A stretch of 64,000 nt of DNA from Cryptomeria japonica. Lineage: Eukaryota; Streptophyta; Pinopsida; Cupressales; Cupressaceae. Position numbers and translations under genes: made by a program. The notes under the pieces were generated by a model. The model was given only the letters and a program-made list of their open reading frames with translations, did no database searches and had not been told where the DNA came from. This document shows positions 32,671-64,000 of this stretch, in pieces; the stretch's first letter is position 1; every line of letters starts with the position of its first letter. The DNA lies in assembly GCF_030272615.1 (NCBI RefSeq), contig NC_081409.1:18974260-19038259 (forward strand). The letters run 5' to 3'.

Positions 32671-32703
32671 CCTTTTTGGTACCACAACTTCGTGCATATA
32701 CCC
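32671..32703 (-). repeat. Right terminal inverted repeat
   Basis: CCTTTTTGGTACCACAACTT then CGTGCATATACCC, the inverse of the left TIR with about two differences. Confidence 0.92.
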
Positions 32704-32707
32704 CTAA
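32704..32707. repeat. 4-bp target site duplication (right)
   Basis: CTAA directly after the TIR, continuing into TGAAGTTCATATCCC, which matches the intact GULLO exon 3 at about 36628-36645. Confidence 0.9.
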
Positions 32708-33006
32708 TGAAGTTCATATCCCTTATTTTCTTAACATTAGAGAGAAACTGAGAGATCTTAGAGACACTAATAGTCATGCCTATTTGATGAAAGAATAAAC
32801 CTTTGATTTGAGAGTCTTATGCACCTGATGTGATAGTCCATTCTCTAACCTAGTAAGACATGAACCAACATATTGCATATTGTTTTAGTGCCTAATCACA
32901 AGGTACCCTGTAAATAGTATATTGTTATTCTTGAGTCATGCTCTTGTATTTAGAATAATAGAAACTTTAATTATAGAGAGAATGCACTTTCCCTCACCAT
33001 TACTTG
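32704..33006 (-). pseudogene. GULLO pseudogene, exon 3 (middle part)
   Basis: Collinear with 36626-36926 of the intact exon, encoding the region around residues 320-415 (SENGLLTSCAWDPRIKG, MSISVSRISEFLSDVKKLRD in the intact gene). Many substitutions and some indels break the frame. It is the continuation of 16229-16717 across the DNA transposon and is cut again at 33006 by a LINE. Confidence 0.88.
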
Positions 33007-33599
33007 TTTTTGATAATTAAAGCAACAAAACAAGGGTGTTGACCCTGTATACAAATAACTCATATGTAGCTAATAAAAAGGCAAAAAAATAGGGGTGTTT
33101 CAACCCTATACAAACTTGGGTTGAACAAGCCTTAACAGTAGGTCACAAGACCATTATAATCAAAACAAAGGCTAAACAAACCTTTAACAAAACACTAGTA
33201 AAACAACTAGGAACCCAACTAAAGAGTGGGAAGAAATTTCACCAAAATATCGAGGAAGAGTTTGGCAAGGGGGATTACCTACTTGCCTCTGAGAAATAAC
33301 TACCCAGACAATACTACTATTAGGAACATCATTATAAGTAGGATCAAGGGGGAAAATATACTTAGAGGGATTGTTAGCACCTAGAGTAGACTGTTGACCA
33401 ATAGGTTGCTGCAAAACAAGAGAAAAAGAAGTAAAAAACTCAAGGCTAAAGGAGGCCACAACAATAGAAAGAGGAGGAGTAGGATCTAGGGGGCAAAGGA
33501 AGCCACAACAATAAGAGGCACAACCCCATCTTGAGAGGAGTCATCATCAACCTCTAAAAATTCATTAGAATCAGAAGTATGTCTATAGTCAAATGATCA
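33007..33599 (-). mobile_element. 5'-truncated LINE fragment (593 bp) with 16-bp target duplication
   Basis: Flanked by CCCTCACCATTACTTG (32991-33006) and CCCTCACTATTACTTG (33600-33615), 15 of 16 identical. The intact gene has one copy (36913-36928). On the minus strand the insert ends CTTTAATTATCAAAAA, a typical LINE 3' end with a short A tail. A 91-codon minus-strand frame (33459-33184) may be an ORF remnant with no recognisable domain. Confidence 0.75.
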
Positions 33600-33735
33600 C
33601 CCTCACTATTACTTGTTGCTTCTTTAGCCTCCTCTACATAAAGATGTTAGATCATTAGTAGACTCATTGCATATCATATACTCTTTCATTGGAAACATGT
33701 CAAATGAAAGTTTATATTCAAGCGTTTCGATTTAA
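33600..33735 (-). pseudogene. GULLO pseudogene, start of exon 3 and part of intron 2
   Basis: Matches 36913-37045: the exon 3 start (GCTTCTTTAGCCTCCTCTACAT), the splice acceptor and about 90 bp of intron 2 (ACTCTTTCATTGGAAACATG, TCAAATGAAAGTTTA). Similarity stops at about 33735, so exons 1 and 2 of this copy are absent from the window. Confidence 0.85.
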
Positions 33736-33739
33736 ATTT

Positions 33740-35620
33740 CTATTTCTGATTCATCATTGTTGTAGGGTTGAGCCCCAACCCAAGGTTTGACTAATTTACA
33801 AACCCCTATAGAGCCCCAAACCACATTTTCCTCTTGTGTGAAGATTCAGGTTTAGATACAAGCTTTTGATAGAGATTGAAGATGGGAAAGTGCTTAGGAC
33901 CTAGAGATAGTGGACCTCTCCAAATTTCATCAAGAGTCCTCTGGACAAGGGCATTTTAGCATCACTATCCTAGAGAATGGTATTTACGCATCCTTTTCCT
34001 CCTAGTTTTGGCTCAAATTTTACAAGAAGTAGACACATATTCTTGGGTTTTTAGATCTAATTCGATGCTTAAAAATTCTCCAGTTAGACAAAGGCACCCA
34101 AGCACCATTGTCCCACATTTTTGAGATCAAAGTTTAGACACACATTCCTCTCTACATCCCCTTTCTATATCTAGGTTTGTTATGTGATTATCAGTTCTGC
34201 ATTTACTTGTTTATGCTATTTATTGTCAATTGTGCACCTTCTACCCCTAATTATCACATGCAATTCACATCCTTTCAATTACTCATTTTCAACTCAATCA
34301 AGGAGTATTGAATTTAGCTTGTGCTCACCCCTTCCTTAATAATTTTGAGGTTGAGCCTATTGAGTTCATTCTCCTTCTAAGTGTGATTGTTGTGAAATAG
34401 GTTTAGGTCCTAGTTTGCATGTATAAACTAGTGAACCTTATTTTCATACATTACACAACCCAAAAAGTGTTACTCTTCATCACCTCATTAACCCTCCTCC
34501 CCTAATTTGAATTAGAATCATGACATGAATTTTTCTTTAATATCATAACCATGAGTTTCTATGCCTCTTAAAACTCAAGTATCCTCTCCAACATAATGAA
34601 ATATGATAAATATCTAGTCTCTATAGGATTCAAAAGCTCCTTAGAGAAGGTGTTAAAAGTTCCATGTAAAGTGTGTTTATAGAGTAAACATTTGCACATC
34701 TATAGCATTATTAATTACCTTATTTTTCTAGCTATGTTTTCCCATGTTATTAAGTACATTATTCATGGCATGCACCTAAGAATGATTCCACCAAATATGC
34801 TTATAAAAGACCCCAAAAAAATTTCCTTATAAATTTGTGCACATTTGATACATTTAATAGTACTTGCACCACGTTCTCTAGTCCAACCTCCTCACTAGTA
34901 TATCTAAGGGTTTGGAACTAGAAATAAACATTCCTATGGTGTTAAAGATAATTATTAGGCCTAAGTGACCTTTTTACATGTGACCGCAATGTTGGTTTGT
35001 TGAAGACCATTGATATCCATCCACCCATCCTTGATTATGTTGCATCGAATATTGACTCAATTATCCTTCATTTTCTTCCATTAGAATATTATTCTTGGAA
35101 TAATTCTTGGCCAAGATTGTTTTCCTCGATTTTGTCTTCCCTAGTGGCATATATGAAGGTCCTTCTTTAATTATTATTTAATAGCTTCCTTATAATTAGG
35201 AGAGTGAGCTACATGGAATGGAATGCCATTGGGCCAAAGAGTAAATTTTCAATGACATCACTTCATTCTATTTTACATATTGGATAACTTTACACCCATG
35301 TTCCTAGCATCATTATTAGTCATTCTAAATTTCCCCTTAGGCTCTCTTACCCCTAAAATAGATGGAAATGTAGAAATAAAAAGAATTCATGGATCTTGGA
35401 ATGTTCTAGTATTAGTAGGATTAGAACCCCTCAATGGATGAGTAGAAGGGACAAGTGTTTGGTCATCGCCACAACACCAAATTCTATTTCTATTTATTTT
35501 GACTATTAAAGTGACAATTCCTTACATACTCTTATACCTATTCTTAGGAACTGAAGAAGATGTACACTAAATTTTGTAATATTATCTTGAAATTAAGTTG
35601 ATATAAATGACATCTTGATA
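33740..35620. other. 1.9 kb between pseudogene and gene, no gene recognised
   Basis: No long frame and no protein family visible on either strand. A stretch near 33760-33840 (GTTTGACTAATTTACAAACCCCTA) resembles the inverse of the repeat shared by 1-1505 and 13850-15034. The rest is AT-rich with scattered pyrimidine runs and is probably old repeat. Confidence 0.45.
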
Positions 35621-35639
35621 GTCTAGTGCCCTTAATTAA

Positions 35640-36136
35640 TATATTTATGCCCATTTCATTAAAAAAATATACTTATCAACCAATCAATAACATCTCTAAA
35701 CATGTCTTCTAATTTATATATAATAACATTGAATAAAAGTAAAAATAATAAAACAATTTACATAATATTGAACATAAAATTTATCAATGTCTCTCGAAAG
35801 TCAAATGAATCACAATTTAAATATTTACGCAGCTAGACTTTGTGGGTGTAGTTCTCTATCACCTTTCTTTTTTGTGTGAATATAGTACTATTATCCTTTT
35901 TTAAATAAAATTAAATAATAAATGTTTATCAAAAAGAAATAAATAATATTGACTTATTATATGATAATAATAGCATAATGTGATAATTACAAGCATTGTT
36001 GTTATTCTTGCCACCAATCTTCAAACCTCTATTGAGATATTATTCTTGAATGCTCCTATTCAAAATGAGATCCTCATCTCCCATCCCTGAGTTCCCTGAT
36101 TCATTAACTCCGATCAAAAAGAGTTTGCTTACTTTC
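35640..36136 (-). other. 3' flank / 3' UTR of the GULLO gene
   Basis: Directly downstream of the GULLO stop. It is the template of the duplicated flank copies at 15056-15390 and 15566-16055. It contains several AATAAA-like words on the minus strand, so the polyadenylation site cannot be fixed. Confidence 0.5.
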
Positions 36137-58968
<22,832 letters not shown>

Positions 58969-59044
58969 TGGATAATGACTAAAACCAATGAAAACAATGG
59001 GCGATTGTTTGACAATTTAAGGGATTTTTTTCGTTGGGGACTGT

Positions 59045-59051
59045 TTTATAA
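59045..59051 (-). promoter_or_regulatory. TATA box of the GULLO gene
   Basis: Minus strand reads CTTATAAAACAG, 77 bp before the ATG at 58968. A transcription start near 59015 and a 5' UTR of about 45-50 bp would follow. Start site not proven. Confidence 0.65.
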
Positions 59052-59560
59052 GTGACAGGGTAAGCTGACAGCTCTACCAAACTGCCTTAACACTCACTCA
59101 AGCTTCCCATTGGGAAATATTAAATTCGACCCAAGTGGGTAGTTGATGGTAAAGAGCCTGTGTATTGAATTGTTTCATTTGTTTTTGCATAGAGGTAATA
59201 GAACTGTGTCCTATTTTATTCAATTGCTTTGTTAAAAAATGAAAATTACCAATAGGTATCTGAAAGAAAAATTTAGGTATTAAGAATTAGGATGTAACTA
59301 TTATAGAACTGAAAAAAGATACAGAGTTGATAGTGTTTTCATTCTTTTCTCCACAATCTATTGGTTCTATCTTTCTTGTTTTATTTGAATATAAAAAACT
59401 GTCAGGCTACTTTACTTTACTTTGGCTAAATTCGTTATTCAATTAAAATCACAAAATTTGTTTTTTAAAACTTGTTTCTCTATTTTTTGAATTGTTTTCT
59501 TTCAATTTCTTACTAGTATTCTATTAAATTACTGTTTACATTTACTTATATATAAAAAGA
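59052..59560. other. GULLO upstream region
   Basis: AT-rich sequence without repeats or frames of note; expected to contain promoter elements of the GULLO gene, none of which can be named safely. Confidence 0.45.
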
Positions 59561-59562
59561 AT

Positions 59563-59755
59563 CTAGAAACTCTCTCTTTAGAAAGTTTTCAACATTTTTT
59601 TTACTTATTAGAGAAAGTTATATAGCTTCCTAGAAAGTTTTCAACATTTTGACTTATTAGAAAATGCTACATCTATAAGAAGAATCTAGAGGCTTCATCT
59701 TTAGAAAGTTTTCAACATTTCTTTTTTACTTATTGGAGAAAGCTATAATAATCTG
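59563..59755. repeat. Imperfect tandem repeat
   Basis: The phrases AGAATCTAGA(A/G), TTTAGAAAGTTTTCAACATTT and ACTTATT(A/G)GAGAAAG recur at 59568-59620 and 59680-59750, with a shortened copy between (59630-59660). Confidence 0.75.
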
Positions 59756-59989
59756 AAAACAGCTAAAAGACGGCAACAAATATTTTGATATTTATATCTA
59801 TCTATTATTTTTGCAAGGAGGACAAAATGTTTCGATAATTTTTTTACATTAAGATTGATATGTTATTTTTATTTCAAAGTGAATAGAAATAATGTTTGTA
59901 ATAATATTGCTGTGTACTTGACATGATAGGTTAAGTGAACACATGGGTTATTTATTTTCACAACAATATTGTTGTGCATATGACATTTT

Positions 59990-60184
59990 CAGGATACTAG
60001 AGAGCTAAGAACATGAAATGATAAGTTGCAAACTAGACCCAAGCTAAAAAGAATAAAAGACGGAAGAGTGAAGGAAAGGTGGCATGGGCCCGATTTGCAA
60101 CTTATCATTTCATGTTCTTAGCTCTCTTAGCTTGGGTCTAGTTTGCAACTTATCATTTCATGTTTTTAGCTCTCTAGTATCCTG
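59990..60184. mobile_element. Foldback / MITE-like inverted repeat (195 bp)
   Basis: Left arm 59990-60045 (CAGGATACTAGAGAGCTAAG..) is the inverse of right arm 60129-60184 with about one mismatch in 56 bp. A second inverse copy of 35 bp lies at 60092-60126. There is no coding capacity. No clear target duplication is seen next to the arms, so the class is unknown. Confidence 0.75.
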
Positions 60185-60783
60185 ATGATGAATCATGGAG
60201 TGTGATCCGAAATGTTGATGCAATAAATTTTACACTGTCTGATTTAGAAAGTGAGATACATTAAGCTATGGATTGTGGGAATCTGATATCATTAAGAGAT
60301 ATCTTTTTTTTTTTAACAAAATTTGTACAAAGAATTTTCACAATAAGAGATGTATTAGTTTAATTACAAAGTCAGTAACAAGAATTTTCACTACATCTAT
60401 TGAGAAAATTTATGATATAACATATCAATGATAGAAGGAGATTGAATCATTTAATAGTTTTTTAAGATTGAAAAATTCATATTTTAAACTTTAATTAACC
60501 CTTTTATTAATAAAAGCATACATTTTACAATCTAAGAAATAAGTTACCCAGAAGGCACAGTAGACCAAACTAGTTTATGAGAGCTATGGTAACTTGAAGG
60601 GCAAGCTAGACCAATTTCTGCCACCTAATTTTCTTTTTGAAAAAAAAGAAAGAAAGTCAATGATATTATTGTTATTGTGAAGCATGATAGATTGCCACAA
60701 ATAACAGTTTGTCATAATCTTTGTTGCTGTCAACTTTTTTATTTTGATTTTTAGTGTTTAAATATCTGATAGTGTGAACCAGA
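60185..60783. other. AT-rich spacer, no gene seen
   Basis: Non-coding sequence with several poly-T runs. No frame longer than 60 codons and no repeat of note. Confidence 0.5.
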
Positions 60784-61159
60784 TTTTTAGGATATTAGTG
60801 TTGTTAGAAATATATGAACATTAAACTACTCTTATATTTCAATTGGAAAGTATTTTACTAAAAGATCTTAGCTTGCATTTTTGTCATTGCCGCCCAATTT
60901 GTCTTCAACTGTAATAGTTTGATAAAATGGCAGCAATAATGGGAAAATGCCAAATAGAAATGACTAAGCTCTTTTTAGGATATTAGTGTTGTTAGAAATA
61001 TATGAACATTAAACTACTCTTATATTTCAATTGGAAAGTATTTTACTAAAAGATCTTAGCTTGCATTTTTGTCATTGCCGCCCAATTTGTCTTCAACTGT
61101 AATAGTTTGATAAAATGGCAGCAATAATGGGAAAATGCCAAATAGAAATGACTAAGCTC
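60784..61159. repeat. 188-bp tandem duplication, copies apparently identical
   Basis: Copies 60784-60971 and 60972-61159 show no difference by eye, so the duplication is recent or an assembly artefact. About 100 bp of each is similar to 57250-57350 in inverted orientation (ACTCTTATATTTCAATTGGA shared). Confidence 0.93.
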
Positions 61160-61665
61160 CACCATATTAAAATAGGGAGTAAGTAACCCGTGAGTAGAAA
61201 TTGTAGTACATGCAGAAAACTAAAATAAGAAAGACAGCTATTCATGTTATTGAGATGAAGTTTTGCAGGTATGATTTGGTTTCAACTTTCATAGCATGTA
61301 CCGTAACCAAACGTGGAATAAATTAAGTGTGGAGGTCATGCTAATGGATTCTCGTGATTGCTCTATGCAAAAAAAATTCAAATCTGACCTGGTTTCCTGG
61401 TCTTTTGTGTTTGTCTTTTTTAAGAGTAAGAAGAGAACTTTCTTAATGTGAAATGGAATCTAAGTTATTTTGTGATCTCTAAAAACTAGGGAGTTTAATA
61501 TTCCATGCCTCAGTTTATCAACGTTGTGGCTAATTTGGAAAAGAGAGAAAATGTATGAATATCTATACAAGCATTCAAATAAGGTAGAAGATCTGAAGAA
61601 TAAGCAAAAGATTGGAAAGTTATTCACTCACACATTACAGTCAGTAGGATCATAATATCATATTT
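61160..61665. other. Spacer, no gene seen
   Basis: AT-rich non-coding sequence. About 61160-61250 extends the similarity to the inverse of 57070-57160 in intron 1. Confidence 0.45.
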
Positions 61666-61771
61666 AAGTGTATATTTTTTTTTTGAGTAAGTGTTGCTTT
61701 TTCTGAGATGTGGAATTATAAGTGTATATTTTTTTTTGAGTAAGTGTTGCTTTTTCTGAGATGTGGAATTG
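61666..61771. repeat. 54-bp tandem duplication
   Basis: AAGTGTATATTTTTTTTT..GAGATGTGGAATT occurs at 61666 and again at 61720, differing only in poly-T length. Confidence 0.9.
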
Positions 61772-62544
61772 GTTTTCAAATAAGTTGAATAATGAAATTC
61801 TGTTTTTGGAGAATAAATTTTTGTTTTTGGTTGGGAATATTCAAATTGTGAACCACATATTTTTGGTTTCACGTGTGTATTATTCATCTTGTTGAATGCC
61901 TTAAAAAACGGTTATGAAAACTTAAAATAAAATCATTCGTCACTTTTTATGATCTAATTGGAATGTCAAGGCTTGTTTTACCTCGACTTCATGGTTGCAT
62001 TGTATGCAACCTAAGAATAAAGAGGGGTTGGGTTTGTTGACCCAAAAACTCAAGGAGCATGTTTGTCAACTAAATGGATTAGAGTGGTTTCCATAGATGA
62101 ACCTTGGAAGATTTTGTTTCATAATTGAATTATATAGGCTTCTAGAAAAAGGAAATGGCAATCTGTTTGATGGTTAGACAAATTTTTGCTTTCTCCCTTC
62201 TTTTAGATAAAAGCTTCACTTCCCCTTCTTTCTATATGGAAGGCTTGGCAACAAGTTTGTAAACACTTAAATTAAAAAAGTTCTTCCTTACAAGATGATT
62301 CAGTTTTGGTTCATCATCCATTTGGTGGAATAAAATGGTACAATATCAAGAAAATCCCCTTGATGTTCCATTCCCAAAATAAGCTTGCTACATATTCAAT
62401 ATATGCATTCAACAATTGAGGGATTTGTGGGATTTTAATGTTTTAGGTTGGGCTACATGAAAAAAAATTATGAATGATTTTGGTTTAAGAAATAATTTTG
62501 AAAGGCCCATGGACCTAGTTATTGTTGGATTTTGCTAAGAAGAT
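61772..62544. other. Spacer, no gene recognised
   Basis: AT-rich. No open frame of note. The stretch 61970-62520 has a slightly more balanced composition and may be old retroelement sequence, but no motif can be read. Confidence 0.4.
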
Positions 62545-63910
62545 TGTTGGAATGATGTGTTGTCATTGATGTCAACATATTCCTCTGTGTATCCCAGTGT
62601 TGCAGTTTAGTTGAATGAGTTGGTTTAGCCTCTGTGTTGCAAATGAGTTGATGCAGTTTAAAGGGTTTCTGGTATGTTGTCTGTAGATGGTTCAATCCCA
62701 TTTGTAGAGGTCCGCATGATTTCTTGATCGAGTTATGAGATCTGGTATTGAGGATGTTATTCAATTGTTTGTGTTATTCGGTATTCTGGTTTAAATGCTC
62801 CGTATTGCTCCGAAATTGTAATACCTTTAGTTGTGGATGTGTGGGATGTGTTTTGGACGTTGACGTGTGTTCTCAGTTTGATTGGTTCATGATTTGGAAA
62901 TCCTCAAGCAAATCTTTCAGGTTGACAGTCCGTTATGATGGTGTTCTTGAGCTTCAGTAGAGAGATGCTGACGATTCTGATAATCAGAGTTGTTGTGGTT
63001 GTTGTGGTGCAATTCACGTTGCTTGTGAATATCTTTAGATCGTGTTCTATGCGTATTGGTGGTCCGCATTGATTATTGTACGTGTTATTGAAGATTTTCT
63101 TTGTCCGGTTATGTTCTTCGTGTTATTCAACATTCTTGGTGGTTGTAGCATGTTGCGGATGATTGAGGCATAATTGTTGGAGGTGTTGCATGTTTGCGGT
63201 ATTGATTTGGATCTAGACTATGTCTTAGCCGACATTGTTTTGGTCCACATGCATTGTTGTAGCGTGTGAGGTTATTATTTTGTAATTTGTATTGAGGGTT
63301 TAGCCGGCCGTGAAACATAGGTTGATGAATTGTATAAATGGATGTAATAATCATTGAGAGATATCATGCTATGTGTGAATATTGTATCAATCATTCAGTA
63401 GTAGGGAAGTTGTGTGAAGTTATGCAAAAAAGTGTGTTGCAGAGAAGATTTGATAGTGAGCTTAACCGGAATTGTACTCAGGCACATGGAGATGCTATTT
63501 TCATAGTTCATGTAATTTGGATTGTTGTCTGAATGATTTTGTAAGTCAGTGAGACTACCTGTAAGGCGGTGAGCCTTCCCTAAGGGTTGTAGCCTTTCTG
63601 GGTTTCTTATTTGAGTAGTGAGCTCTAGGCAGTGTACATGAATGCATGTGCATTCCCCATTATAATATTTACATTTACTCCTAACAAGGTATTATCTCAT
63701 TGTGGGTAGGTTCCCATCGTGGTTTTTTCCTTAACTGGGTTTTTCACATCAAAAATCTTGGTGTTATGTGCGTTATTGATGTGGTGTGTTGTTTCATGCT
63801 TTAATTGTTAATTATCAAATTTGATTTGTGGTTTAAGTTGCAATAAGTTTTTGTGCAAACTGATTCACCCCTTGCCCCATCTCCCCCCTCAGTTTGCTGC
63901 ATTGTTGTCA
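62545..63910 (+). repeat. LTR-like sequence (solo LTR or partial element)
   Basis: Starts TGTTGGAATGATGTG and contains features common in plant Copia LTRs. These are a TATAAATGG box (63336-63344), the phrase GGGTAGGTTCCCATCGTGGTT followed by ACTGGGTTTTTCACAT (63705-63750), and the end type CTCAGTTTGCTGCATTGTTGTCA. No matching second LTR, primer site or target duplication is visible, so the right edge is approximate. The element's body, if present, would lie beyond the window. Confidence 0.5.
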
Positions 63911-64000
63911 ATAGTTATAAAGCTATGCACTCCCTTGCAATGCCATTTTATCAAAGACCAGTGGTGTTTGTCTAGATTTTAGTTGGTTGTTTTCCTTTAA

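Larger units (their letters stand above)
16722..32703. mobile_element. 16 kb DNA transposon with TIRs, CTAA duplication and satellite cargo (Sola-like, inferred)
   Basis: A 15,982-bp element bounded by inverted repeats of about 33 bp and a 4-bp direct duplication, inserted in a GULLO pseudogene exon. It carries a broken transposase gene (23928-27041, plus), a second multi-exon gene (32469-30458, minus), a 5 kb palindromic minisatellite, a 2.5 kb 360-bp array and a 110-bp triplet. The 4-bp duplication and TIR starting GGG suit the Sola superfamily. CACTA, hAT, Mutator and PIF/Harbinger have other duplication lengths (3, 8, 9 and 3 bp). Academ and Ginger are alternatives. The superfamily is inferred; the boundaries are directly seen. 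Confidence 0.88.

Noticed and set aside
34930-35560. Possible organelle-derived insert, from its composition
   Set aside because: No plastid or mitochondrial gene could be read on either strand.

Overview
The window is nuclear DNA from a repeat-rich seed plant, most likely a gymnosperm such as a conifer. This is inferred from one very long intron, deeply nested old retrotransposons and a low density of host genes. I recognise one host gene: a split L-gulonolactone oxidase-like gene (GULLO family) on the minus strand. Its exons are at 58968-58291, 37457-37202 and 36945-36137. They join in frame to 580 codons with GT-AG junctions. Intron 1 is about 20.8 kb and holds a 16.5 kb Ty3/Gypsy element of the Tat type.

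Region by region. 1-1505: degenerate LTR-like repeat with a tRNA-like segment. 1556-7876: decayed minus-strand Copia element (Copia-1), split by a plus-strand LINE-like insert at about 2379-3770. 7882-12943: nearly complete minus-strand Copia element (Copia-2) with paired LTRs, primer site and 5-bp target duplication. 13850-15034: second copy of the LTR-like repeat. 15056-16717: decayed partial copies of the 3' end of the GULLO gene. 16722-32703: a 16 kb DNA transposon bounded by 33-bp terminal inverted repeats and a CTAA target duplication. 32704-33735: continuation of the split GULLO pseudogene, itself hit by a 593-bp LINE fragment. 33740-35620: unrecognised. 35640-58968: GULLO gene and its 3' flank, with the Tat element at 39274-55762. 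58969-64000: promoter, small repeats, a foldback element and an LTR-like sequence.

The most unusual object is the 16 kb DNA transposon. Between its inverted repeats lie a broken multi-exon transposase gene (plus strand), a second multi-exon gene of unknown function (minus strand), a 5 kb array of a 20-bp palindromic repeat with a higher-order period near 650 bp, a 2.5 kb array of 360-bp monomers, and a 110-bp triplet repeat. Its 4-bp duplication, GGG terminus and transposase motifs suggest a Sola-like superfamily (inference). The insertion cuts one exon of the GULLO pseudogene cleanly, which fixes its ends.

All mobile-element coding regions carry stops. Where the original codon can be guessed, most are C-to-T or G-to-A changes (CGA to TGA, CAG to TAG, TGG to TAG or TGA), as expected for long methylated DNA. 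Only the GULLO exons are free of stops.
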